Source: DAONLM01 sp035406685 (GTDB lineage Bacteria; Spirochaetota; GWE2-31-10; MWDO01). From it: a stretch of DNA of 10,632 nucleotides. Shown one piece after another: positions 1 to 7,398 of this stretch. The stretch lies in contig DAONLM010000102.1 of assembly GCA_035406685.1 (NCBI GenBank), positions 1-10,632 on the forward strand, given 5' to 3'. The stretch's first letter is position 1; each line of letters starts with the position of its first letter. The notes beneath the pieces are model-generated. The model searched no databases. It saw only the letters and a program-made list of their open reading frames with translations, and was not told the DNA's origin. Both the position numbers and the translations under genes were made by a program.

Positions 1-55
1 TATCTACTTTTAATCAAAAATACTTTTTCAGGAAAACCTAAGTAAAGAAAGGCTG

Positions 56-257
56 GGGTGTGATTTTATTTTTAGGCAAAAATTTTGACAAAAATTCATA
101 ATCGCTGAAATGATTAAAATAACATTACTTATTATTCTTTCCAACAGGGATTCTTTGAAATAATTTCAGAGAATACCGGAATAAATTTATTTTTTAAGCG
201 ATTTTAGAAAAGTGTCAAAAATAATAAAAAAAATTGCTTAAAAATAAAATCACACCC
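56..257. mobile_element. MITE-like foldback element, 202 bp
   Basis: The left end (56-79) reads GGGTGTGATTTTATTTTT followed by AGGCAA. The right end (234-257) is its reverse complement with one mismatch over 24 bases. Further in, GAC after 86 pairs with GTC before 217, AATCGCT (100-106) pairs with AGCGATT (197-203), and a central hairpin pairs 150-161 with 163-174. The whole stretch is therefore an imperfect palindrome, as in foldback MITEs. It has no coding capacity. The first 31 bases recur exactly at 10474-10504. I see no clear target-site duplication: the left flank ends aaaggctg and the right flank begins tatttgtt. The parent transposase family cannot be named from the ends alone. An alternative is a large palindromic regulatory or terminator structure, but the second copy of the end argues for mobility. 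Confidence 0.75.
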
Positions 258-283
258 TATTTGTTACGCTACTAATTTTTTTA

Positions 284-332
284 TTTACAATTTTTTTTTA
301 TTATTATAAACTTATAAAGTGATTATTATAAT
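284..332 (+). promoter_or_regulatory. possible promoter of the exported-protein gene
   Basis: A perfect TATAAT lies at 327-332, about 40 bases before the start codon, but the hexamer 17 bases upstream (ttataa, 304-309) is a poor -35. A second possibility is TTTACA at 284-289 with TAAACT at 307-312. The region is so AT-rich that chance matches are expected. It sits just outside the foldback element. Confidence 0.3.
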
Positions 333-372
333 ATCTTAAAAAAGGATATATATTTTTAAAAAGGAAATTCTT

Positions 373-3300
373 ATGAGATCTTATAGTATTAACAATAATG
401 AATTATTATTTTTTGCTTTTACATTGTTTCTAATAGTAAATTCTTTACTATTTTCCGATGAAAAATCAATTATAAACTGGCATCTAAATAGTGCTGATAT
501 CTCTCTAAAAAATGATGAAATAACTATAAATACAAATAGATCTTTTATTCGAGCTGTTTCTAATGTTTATAAAGGTGAAAAATGGGAGTTTTCATATAAA
601 TTTATATGGATGGATGGAAAAATCTTTAATGCTGGAGCGTATTTTGGTTACTGGCATCCTAATTCAACATTTTTTTTAGAAACAACAAGTTTTGGGAAAA
701 TATATATTAAAAGAATTTTTGAATTTGATAATAATGAATATCACAATTTCAAAGAAACCCCTTTTCAAATAGAAAAAAACAGATGGTATAAGGTTACAAT
801 AATCCGCAAAAACGAAAATTATAAGGTGACAATTGACGATAAATTAGTATTTGATTTTAATGAGAGTTCTTCTTATAATCCAAAATTAGAAGATTTTAAA
901 GGAAAACCTTACACAAATAAAAGGCATCCCAATTTTAATGGAGGTTTTGCATTAGGTTTTGTTTATAATTATGCATCAGGAAATAATGATAAGACACTCG
1001 TATGCTATAAAGATATAAATATAACTGGTAGTGATTATAATGGTATTCAAATGAAAGTGCTATCAAAAGACATCAGTTTGCGTAATGGAAATAATCGAAT
1101 ATCTTTATGGTATGAAAAGGATGATAGTAAATACTATAAAACTGGAAAATATTATGAGGAAAACTCGGATCTTTTAGATCAAATTGAGCAAAGCCTGCAT
1201 TTCATAGAAGAAGTATCAGATGTTGCATTTGATTTTAATATTGAGCCAGAAATTTATTGTGGGTTTGCTGGTTCGGGAATTAATGAAATTATGGTCTATA
1301 TGCAAGAAATTCAAAATCCAATAGACCATATTACCCTTCATGAAGAAACACATTGGTTACCTATTTTTTATAGTAAGGCATTAGATAATGAAGGCTTCTG
1401 GATAAATCATTCAAATGTAAACCTTGTTTCAAACCTTGTTTTTAATAAGATGAATAATATCAAATATGATCCCCTTGTTTTTAACTATGATTATTATTTT
1501 AACTGGTATAGCCCTGAATATGATATCCCTTTTTCAGTATATAGTAAAACCAATAAAATAATAAAAAAAAATAACAATGATCATTGGTTTTTTCTTGATT
1601 ATACAAAATCAAATCTTTTTTTAACTTCAATCTACCAGCAGATAGGACATAAAAATTATCAGAAAGTATGCAGGTATCTTAAAGAAAGTAAAATTGATTT
1701 AAGTTATACCAATTATATAGAGACTTTTGAAAAGGTAACAGGGAAAGACTTAAGTCATATGAAACCAGGATGGATTGATGATAAACCTTATCTAAAAGGA
1801 TGGGGGATGGCAGATATATTTAGTGACGCTGATGGTGACGGCCTTCGTGATATAGAAGAAAATACCTTTGGAACAAATATAAATAAAATTGATACTGATA
1901 ATGATGGGTATTCTGATTATTTTGAAATTTTAAACAAATACGATCCACTTGATAAAAAATCTCCGGGGTTTATAAATGAAATTAAGATTGATGGAATAAT
2001 CGATGATTTTATTAAAATTGGCTCTAAAGAAATTAAAAAATTTTCTGATAGGGAAAATGATCAAACTATAAAGACTGGTTTTGATATAAAAGATCTCTAT
2101 TCTTTTTGTGATGATAATTATCTATATGTTGCTGTTAGTTTTTTTAATTCTATAAGATCTTTTAATAAATTATTTTATATAGGTATTAATGATAATTTGA
2201 TCTTTTATTTTAATAATCAGGGTTTATATGGAATTTTAAAAAAAATAAATAATAATTGGATTGGAGAAAGTGTTTCATATAAAGCAAAAAGCCAGATTAT
2301 TGGTATTACAACAAATAATGGAGGAGAATATAAAATTCCTATCTCCAATTTAAATAATTCTTCAACTTACAAAATATATTATAAAACTATAGAAATTGAT
2401 GAAAAAAATAACTGGATAGAATCTGATATATCAAAAATAGTAATAAAATCAAAAAAATTTAATGAGGATGATATTTTAATAGATGGTGATATTAAAGACT
2501 TTTTATCAAAAGGTAAAAATATTAAAACTATTATTGATAAAGAAAAAGATGGAAAAGCAGAAAAATATATTGATATAAAAAAGCTTCATGCCTTTATTAA
2601 AGATGATTATATTTATGTTGGGGCAGAATATTATTCTCAGAATGTTGAATATAATAAATCTTCAATAGTGCTTATAATAAGTTCCTATGGCAAAACAAAA
2701 TTTGATTATTGGTTTCAATTAAATTTAGTAAACGACTGGCATATTTTCTTGAAGTATAAAGAAGAGGATCAAAATAAAATAACTATTGAAAAGAGTCAAT
2801 ATCAATATGACTTATTTCATAATAATGAAACAGAATGGAAAATACCAATGAGTATATTTGAGGATTCTTATAAAATTGAAATTAAATTAATATCTGCTTA
2901 TGATAATAACTGGGATGCGGATACTACACAATATCTTGTCTTTGGAACTACTAAAAAATCCAATGATGAGATTCTTATTGATGGTGATATCGATGACTTT
3001 TTATCTCAAAGTATTAACCTTGTCTCTTTAAAAGACCCACAAAATGATACTCAGGCAAATGATGGATATGACATTAAAAATCTATATTCTTTTATAAAAG
3101 ATGATTATCTTTATATAGGTAGTGATTATTATAATATACCATCAAATTTAGACAACATATCTCAAACTTTGATTATTACCTGCTATGGAAAAGAAAAAAT
3201 AAATTATTTATTTCAAACACCAACATTAAGAGGATGGTATTTATTTCAGAAATATAAAGATGGTCAGGAAAAAAAAGATACAATATCTAAAAAGGATTTG

Positions 3301-3960
3301 AAATATGAAATTGCCTTTGATAAAAGTGGGGAATGGAAACTTCCTCTATCAATCTTTGGAGATGCAAAGAAAATAGTGATAAAATATATAACAAACAGTA
3401 AAGATAAATGGGATAATGATACTGCGACAATTGTCGTAAAAAATTCTAATTTCTCAGATAAAGAAGTATTAATCGATGGTAATATTGAAGATTTTAAGAA
3501 GATTTTTATTAATGATTTTAACTTAATTGAAGATGAAAGTAATGAAGGAATTGGATATGATATAAAAAATCTTTATACATGTGTTAAAGGAAATTATCTT
3601 TATATTGCCTCTGATTATTTTAAAATTCCATTTGATGGAAAATCTTATACACATACCTTACATATTCAAAACAGAGAAACAAAAGAAAACTGGTGGATAC
3701 AGGGTTCAGAAGAAACGATATGGGCTATTTTAACATTTCCTGATAATACGCCAGTTGAGAAATGGAAAAAAATAGATATTCCGCAGGATATTGAATGCTT
3801 TATATCAAAAGATGGGGAATGGAAGATCCCACTATTAATATTTAAAAATAATTCAAAGTTATATATTAGATATATTGCTGGTGGAAATGATAAAGATAAT
3901 AAACAAAATTGGTATTATGATGAGACAAACTGGCTTGAGGTTGATTCAGTAAATAGATAA
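373..3960 (+). CDS. exported multidomain protein: LamG-like region, HEETH metallopeptidase region, calcium repeats, four ~165-residue modules
   Basis: Not a gene I can name; 1195 residues. Residues about 10-28 form a hydrophobic signal segment ending LLFS before DEK, with no lipobox cysteine, so it is probably cleaved and exported. Residues about 50-215 look like a concanavalin/LamG-type beta-sandwich (for example RWYKVTIIRKN...YKVTIDDKLVFDF). Residues about 240-483 resemble peptidase_MA-type gluzincins: HEETH at 323-327, a candidate third ligand E340 in NEGF 12 residues later, and the family-like ending FEKVTGKDL...W. Residues 485-518 hold two thrombospondin-3-like calcium motifs (DADGDGLRDIEE, DTDNDGYSDYFE). 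Four repeats then fill 537-1195. There is no C-terminal anchor or sorting motif. The start is supported by AAAAGGA at 359-365. A role in binding and cutting an extracellular glycoprotein or polysaccharide-linked substrate is inference; the peptidase could be inactive. Confidence 0.85.
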   Translation: MRSYSINNNELLFFAFTLFLIVNSLLFSDEKSIINWHLNSADISLKNDEITINTNRSFIRAVSNVYKGEKWEFSYKFIWMDGKIFNAGAYFGYWHPNSTFFLETTSFGKIYIKRIFEFDNNEYHNFKETPFQIEKNRWYKVTIIRKNENYKVTIDDKLVFDFNESSSYNPKLEDFKGKPYTNKRHPNFNGGFALGFVYNYASGNNDKTLVCYKDINITGSDYNGIQMKVLSKDISLRNGNNRISLWYEKDDSKYYKTGKYYEENSDLLDQIEQSLHFIEEVSDVAFDFNIEPEIYCGFAGSGINEIMVYMQEIQNPIDHITLHEETHWLPIFYSKALDNEGFWINHSNVNLVSNLVFNKMNNIKYDPLVFNYDYYFNWYSPEYDIPFSVYSKTNKIIKKNNNDHWFFLDYTKSNLFLTSIYQQIGHKNYQKVCRYLKESKIDLSYTNYIETFEKVTGKDLSHMKPGWIDDKPYLKGWGMADIFSDADGDGLRDIEENTFGTNINKIDTDNDGYSDYFEILNKYDPLDKKSPGFINEIKIDGIIDDFIKIGSKEIKKFSDRENDQTIKTGFDIKDLYSFCDDNYLYVAVSFFNSIRSFNKLFYIGINDNLIFYFNNQGLYGILKKINNNWIGESVSYKAKSQIIGITTNNGGEYKIPISNLNNSSTYKIYYKTIEIDEKNNWIESDISKIVIKSKKFNEDDILIDGDIKDFLSKGKNIKTIIDKEKDGKAEKYIDIKKLHAFIKDDYIYVGAEYYSQNVEYNKSSIVLIISSYGKTKFDYWFQLNLVNDWHIFLKYKEEDQNKITIEKSQYQYDLFHNNETEWKIPMSIFEDSYKIEIKLISAYDNNWDADTTQYLVFGTTKKSNDEILIDGDIDDFLSQSINLVSLKDPQNDTQANDGYDIKNLYSFIKDDYLYIGSDYYNIPSNLDNISQTLIITCYGKEKINYLFQTPTLRGWYLFQKYKDGQEKKDTISKKDLKYEIAFDKSGEWKLPLSIFGDAKKIVIKYITNSKDKWDNDTATIVVKNSNFSDKEVLIDGNIEDFKKIFINDFNLIEDESNEGIGYDIKNLYTCVKGNYLYIASDYFKIPFDGKSYTHTLHIQNRETKENWWIQGSEETIWAILTFPDNTPVEKWKKIDIPQDIECFISKDGEWKIPLLIFKNNSKLYIRYIAGGNDKDNKQNWYYDETNWLEVDSVNR
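1981..3957 (+). repeat. four tandem ~165-residue protein modules
   Basis: Each module opens with an IDG-x-I-x-DF motif, with the Asp of IDG at residues 540, 704, 870 and 1035, so the period is 164, 166 and 165. Each continues with a DIKxLYSFxKDDYLYI-like strand pair followed by an aromatic DYY or SFF segment. Each ends with a (E)WKIPLSIF-like motif (more divergent, YKIPISN, in module 1) and a W-rich tail. Modules 2 and 3 look closest; module 1 is most diverged. The motif order resembles CBM9-like/DOMON-like beta-sandwich binding domains, but that assignment is by eye. The repeats are diverged at DNA level, so the duplication is old and kept at protein level. Confidence 0.8.
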
Positions 3961-4159
3961 AGGATATTTTTGGATATTTGTTTCAAAATAGCATGCTCCT
4001 TATTATTGATTTAGATTACATATAGATAAAAATAATGAAAAAAAGTAAAAATAAGTGATTTATTTTTATACATATAAAAAAATTTTATTCTATTATACAT
4101 ATTTTACCTTATTTTATAAAAGATATGGCTTTTATTTTCAAAAATTCAATCTATATCAC

Positions 4160-4188
4160 TTGACACTTTTATATTTTTTTTGTAGATT
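4160..4188 (+). promoter_or_regulatory. sigma70-type promoter for rseP
   Basis: A perfect TTGACA (4160-4165) is followed by a 17-base spacer and TAGATT (4183-4188, 4 of 6 consensus). Transcription would start near 4195, about 27 bases before the rseP start codon. It lies in the 261-base gap 3961-4221, which otherwise holds only AT-rich sequence with no ORF and no convincing GC-rich terminator for the upstream gene. Confidence 0.6.
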
Positions 4189-4221
4189 AATTTTCAATTA
4201 TTTAAATCTAAAGGTTTTTTA

Positions 4222-5613
4222 ATGGAATTGATTTTAACAGTAATTTTTGCAGTAATTGGATTCGGAATTTTAGTATTTTTTCATGAACTCGGACATTTTA
4301 TTGCTGCGATTTTATTCAAAATAAAAGTAGAAGTCTTTGCAATTGGATGGGGGCCTGCTCTATTCAAATTTACAATCAAAGGAGTTGATTTTAAATTATG
4401 TGCCTTCCCTATTGGTGGATTCTGCAAATTTAAAGGGGACGAGCTCGATGAAAATTATGAAAAGGTATCAGAAGATCCGGATTCATTCTATAATGCAAAA
4501 CCATATAAAAGGTTAATAATAGCATTTTCAGGCCCTTTTATGAACTATATAATAGCACTTCTATTTTTATCATTTTTGGTAATGCTTCCTCATAAAGAGA
4601 TCGCAATACCTCCTAAAATATACCTTGTCGATGATTATAACACTAAATTCAGCAATAATACTACAAATGATAAAGAGACCCCTGCAAAAAAATATGGGCT
4701 TAAGACTGGCGATCTTATAATAAAAATGAATAAAAAAGAGATTAAAAGCTATGATCAATTGACAAAATTTATGTTTTTTAATGGTAAAAAGCCAGTAAAC
4801 ATAAAAGTAAATAGGGATGATAACATAATAGAGTTAAAAGTTACCCCAGAATGGGATCCATATCAATTAAAGGCAATTCTTGGTGTATATTATTATCAAA
4901 TTCCTGTTATTAAATATTCTGAAACAAATAAACTTATACGCTATTTAGATCTTAGAGAGAATGACATTATAATTGGGCTTGATAATGATTTTGAAGATAT
5001 CACAGATATTGTAGTGGATAAATATCTTAATCAATATTTTGCCTCAAATAAAATTGGAATAATTCATATAAAAAGAGGGGACAAGATAATTCAAAAAGAG
5101 ATAGATTTTAGTAAAATTAATAATTACATATCAAAAGATGAATTAAGGCTTGATTTTCATTATCCAGAAGTACCTATAAAAGGGAAAAATATCTTTGCAG
5201 CATTAAAAGATGGTTTTGTAGCAAGTAATGAGGCAATTGCCATATCAGCAATAGGGTTATATTCTTTTATATTTAAACCAAAAAAAAATATTGAAAGACA
5301 GATCGGTGGTCCTATAAAAATAGCCAACATAATAGGCACTGTTACTATAAGTGGTTTTAAGGAGAGTCTTATTGAAGGAATAAGAAATTTTTTTACAATT
5401 GTCTCATATATCTCTCTTGCTTTAGCATTTTTCAATCTTCTGCCAATTCCAGCAGTTGATGGAGGACATATAGTTTTAAATATATATGAAATTATAAGAA
5501 AAAAAAGATTGAGCATAAAAGTATTGCAAAGAATAAATTTAATAGGATTTGCTATTTTAATAACACTTGCAATAGTTGTTTCTATTATGGATGTTTCCAG
5601 TTTTTTTAAGTAA
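4222..5613 (+). CDS. rseP: RseP-type site-2 intramembrane zinc metalloprotease (M50B)
   Basis: This is a membrane protease that cuts transmembrane segments of regulatory proteins, classically anti-sigma factors, and remnant signal peptides. The first membrane segment carries the zinc motif HELGH (residues 21-25). A second hydrophobic segment lies at about 98-123. Two PDZ-like periplasmic domains follow (about 155-208, with GLKTGDLIIKMN, and about 230-295). GGPI (362-365) precedes the NLLPIPAVDGGH motif (405-416), whose Asp413 is the third zinc ligand. A final membrane segment ends the protein. Its 463 residues match two-PDZ RseP proteins. AAAGG at 4210-4214 supports the start. No sigma factor or anti-sigma factor gene is adjacent, and the usual neighbours (dxr, cdsA, bamA) are absent from the window, so its substrate cannot be inferred from context. 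The family call is firm; the exact orthology to E. coli RseP is less so. Confidence 0.93.
   Translation: MELILTVIFAVIGFGILVFFHELGHFIAAILFKIKVEVFAIGWGPALFKFTIKGVDFKLCAFPIGGFCKFKGDELDENYEKVSEDPDSFYNAKPYKRLIIAFSGPFMNYIIALLFLSFLVMLPHKEIAIPPKIYLVDDYNTKFSNNTTNDKETPAKKYGLKTGDLIIKMNKKEIKSYDQLTKFMFFNGKKPVNIKVNRDDNIIELKVTPEWDPYQLKAILGVYYYQIPVIKYSETNKLIRYLDLRENDIIIGLDNDFEDITDIVVDKYLNQYFASNKIGIIHIKRGDKIIQKEIDFSKINNYISKDELRLDFHYPEVPIKGKNIFAALKDGFVASNEAIAISAIGLYSFIFKPKKNIERQIGGPIKIANIIGTVTISGFKESLIEGIRNFFTIVSYISLALAFFNLLPIPAVDGGHIVLNIYEIIRKKRLSIKVLQRINLIGFAILITLAIVVSIMDVSSFFK
5560..5588 (+). promoter_or_regulatory. possible promoter for tRNA-Leu and the trp leader, inside the rseP 3' end
   Basis: ATAACA (5560-5565, 4 of 6) is 17 bases from TATTAT (5583-5588, 5 of 6). 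It would start transcripts near 5595, just before the tRNA. The spacing is right but AT-rich coding sequence gives many such matches. No better promoter is visible between the tRNA and the leader ORF, so the leader may be transcribed together with the tRNA or from rseP. Confidence 0.3.
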
Positions 5614-5620
5614 AAATTTT

Positions 5621-5704
5621 GCCCGGATGGTGAAATTGGTAGACACGCCAGATTCAGGTTCTGGTGGGAGAAATCCTATAGGGGTTCAAATCCCCTTCCG
5701 GGTA
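5621..5704 (+). tRNA. tRNA-Leu (anticodon CAG)
   Basis: The acceptor arm pairs GCCCGGA (5621-5627) with TCCGGGT (5697-5703), ending in a G1-U72 wobble. The D arm is GTG/CAC around AAATTGGTAGA. The anticodon stem pairs CCAGA (5648-5652) with TCTGG (5660-5664), and the 7-base loop TTCAGGT puts CAG at 5655-5657. A long variable arm, typical of class II tRNA-Leu, precedes the T arm AGGGG/CCCCT with loop TTCAAAT. The discriminator is A5704 and CCA is not encoded. It reads CUG codons. It lies 7 bases after the rseP stop codon and 35 bases before the trp leader ORF. Confidence 0.96.
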
Positions 5705-5739
5705 TTTTAAGAAGTATATTTTTATTGTGGAGGTTTAAT

Positions 5740-5787
5740 ATGTTATTTTCAGTAAAACACCTTCACTCTATGTTCTGGTTGGTTTAA
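5740..5787 (+). CDS. candidate trp leader peptide (15 residues)
   Basis: A very short ORF encoding MLFSVKHLHSMFWLV. Its Shine-Dalgarno site GTGGAGG (5727-5733, 6 bases before ATG) is stronger than those of most full genes in the window, so translation is likely. The single Trp codon TGG (5776-5778) lies three codons before the TAA stop. An intrinsic terminator follows 21 bases after the stop and trpE starts 157 bases downstream, which is the layout of an amino-acid biosynthetic attenuator. Leader peptides of this kind usually carry two or more regulatory codons; only one is present here. The peptide also has two His codons, but the downstream genes are trp genes. Function is inferred from position, ribosome site and structures. 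Confidence 0.65.
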   Translation: MLFSVKHLHSMFWLV

Positions 5788-5796
5788 AGCCAGCCA
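5776..5796 (+). promoter_or_regulatory. leader hairpin over the Trp codon
   Basis: TGGTTGG (5776-5782) pairs with CCAGCCA (5790-5796) around the loop TTTAAAG: seven pairs, one of them G-U. The left arm begins with the Trp codon itself and the loop contains the stop codon, so a ribosome on this codon would melt the hairpin. The left arm plus U5783 can also pair with the left arm of the downstream terminator (5809-5815) if one U is bulged, so mutually exclusive folds are possible. Confidence 0.55.
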
Positions 5797-5808
5797 TTTA
5801 TATATATT

Positions 5809-5841
5809 GCCGCTATCTTTTTATGTTAGCGGCTTTTCTTT
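5809..5841 (+). terminator. intrinsic terminator in the trpE leader (attenuator)
   Basis: GCCGCTA (5809-5815) pairs perfectly with TAGCGGC (5827-5833) across an 11-base loop, followed directly by TTTTCTTTT. It is the only convincing GC-rich intrinsic terminator in the window. It lies 103 bases before the trpE start codon and downstream of the leader ORF, so it fits an attenuator; it could also simply end the tRNA transcript. Confidence 0.85.
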
Positions 5842-5944
5842 TAAATATTATACACTATTTTTAAAAGTGATTTTTAGAATAAATAGATAAATTTTATTAT
5901 AGTAATAGAATATAAATTATGCATAAAATTTTAAGGATTAATAT

Positions 5945-7384
5945 ATGTTTGATTTAAGTAAAAATATTCAATCAGAAGCAAGAATAGAGACAAGAATAAT
6001 ACCAGCCGATAGACTTACCCCTATAAAAATTTTAGAAGACATGAAAGGCAAGGTCCTTCTTGAGACTGCTTATGCAGAAACTGGTAAAGGTAAATATTCT
6101 ATTATCTTACTAAAAGAGGCATTTACTATATACAAGAAAGATAATAGATACTATTTAATAAATCCAGATGGGAAAAAATATCTAATAAAAGCTGGCAAAA
6201 AAGGATTTCTTGATATAATAAAGGAATTCAGAGAGAGAGCACCTAAAAATGAGAATCTTTATGAATTCCCTATCCCACTTGGAGGAATCGGCTATCTTGG
6301 TTATAATTTTTTTGAGGAAATAGAAGATATCAAATTTAGACTTAACGATGATAGAGGGTTGTATGATTCTGCTTTTATCTTTGGCAGAAATTTTTTAATA
6401 TATGATCATCTTCACGATCAGGCACTTCTTATCTCTGCTTTTTATAGAGGAGAAATAGAAGAGATAGATCTAAAAAAAGAACTTGATAACATAGAGAAAG
6501 AGATAAAAGAGATAGCCACAAAAGAGAGTGATTATTTCAGATATATTCAGAAAAAATCAATTATAAAATCGCCAAACGATAGAGAATCTTTTATTGAAAA
6601 AGTTAAATTCTTAAAAGAGGAAATCTATAAAGGTAATCTCTTGCAATGTGTTATTTCGAGAAGAATAGAAATTGAAACAAATTTAAAACCAATTGAGGCT
6701 TATAGAAATTTAAGGATGCATAATCCATCACCATATATGTTTTATTTTGATTTTAATAAGTTTCAACTCTTTGGGGCATCTCCTGAAGTGATGGTGAAAG
6801 TAAATAATAATAAAATTACTGTTAGACCAATAGCAGGCACACGTCCAAGAGGAAAGACAATGGCAGAGGATAAGGCTTTAGAGAATGAGTTAAAAAATGA
6901 TGAGAAAGAGCTTGCTGAACATCTTATGCTTGTTGATCTTGGTAGAAATGATGTTGGTAGAGTTAGCATTGGTGGAAGTGTGAAAGTTAAAGAAGAGATG
7001 GTTGTTGAAAAATATTCAAATGTTATGCACCTTGTTAGTGAGGTTGAAGGGATATTAGATCCAGAGAAGAAGGTAGAGGATGTTATTAAAGCAACATTTC
7101 CTGCTGGTACAGTCTCTGGAGCACCAAAGATTCAGGCTATAAAGACTCTTGATAAGATAGAAGATTATGCGCGAGGTCCTTATGCTGGGCTTGTTGGTTA
7201 TTTTGATATAAATGGAAATTTTGATAGCTGTATAATAATAAGAAGTGTTATATGCAAAGGTAAAACAATGTGGCTTCAGGCTGGAGCTGGAATTGTTTAT
7301 GATTCTGTTCCAGAAAAGGAATTTGACGAGACAAACAATAAAATGAGGGCACTCATGATTGCACTCGGTTTTAAAGATTTTTAA
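5945..7384 (+). CDS. trpE: anthranilate synthase component I
   Basis: It converts chorismate to anthranilate using ammonia delivered by the TrpG partner: the first committed step of tryptophan synthesis, in the cytoplasm. At 479 residues it is of usual length. The N-terminal domain carries the tryptophan-site motif as LLET (38-41), where LLES is common. NPSPYMFY (260-267), also part of the feedback site, is intact. The chorismate-binding domain has GASPE (277-281), RPIAGTRPRG (294-303), ELAEHLMLVDLGRNDVGR (322-339, with H326), FPAGTVSGAPK (385-395) and the C-terminal AGAGIVYDS...E block. These favour TrpE over PabB or isochorismate synthase, as does the following trpGD. AAGGA at 5933-5937 sits 7 bases before ATG. 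The leader terminator upstream suggests attenuation, and feedback by tryptophan is expected from the conserved site. Confidence 0.95.
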   Translation: MFDLSKNIQSEARIETRIIPADRLTPIKILEDMKGKVLLETAYAETGKGKYSIILLKEAFTIYKKDNRYYLINPDGKKYLIKAGKKGFLDIIKEFRERAPKNENLYEFPIPLGGIGYLGYNFFEEIEDIKFRLNDDRGLYDSAFIFGRNFLIYDHLHDQALLISAFYRGEIEEIDLKKELDNIEKEIKEIATKESDYFRYIQKKSIIKSPNDRESFIEKVKFLKEEIYKGNLLQCVISRRIEIETNLKPIEAYRNLRMHNPSPYMFYFDFNKFQLFGASPEVMVKVNNNKITVRPIAGTRPRGKTMAEDKALENELKNDEKELAEHLMLVDLGRNDVGRVSIGGSVKVKEEMVVEKYSNVMHLVSEVEGILDPEKKVEDVIKATFPAGTVSGAPKIQAIKTLDKIEDYARGPYAGLVGYFDINGNFDSCIIIRSVICKGKTMWLQAGAGIVYDSVPEKEFDETNNKMRALMIALGFKDF

Positions 7385-7398
7385 CTTAGGAGGAAAAA

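Noticed and set aside
373..3960. Lipoprotein or cell-wall-anchored protein
   Set aside because: There is no lipobox Cys after the hydrophobic segment and no LPXTG or other C-terminal sorting motif.
4048..4066. Terminator after the exported-protein gene (AAAATAA/TTATTTT hairpin)
   Set aside because: The stem is A-U only and without a GC core; such hairpins are expected by chance in this composition.
5740..5841. TRAP-type trp leader
   Set aside because: There is no series of spaced GAG/UAG triplets.
5705..5944. T-box riboswitch in front of trpE
   Set aside because: The conserved T-box antiterminator sequence and specifier stem are absent; a translated leader ORF explains the region better.
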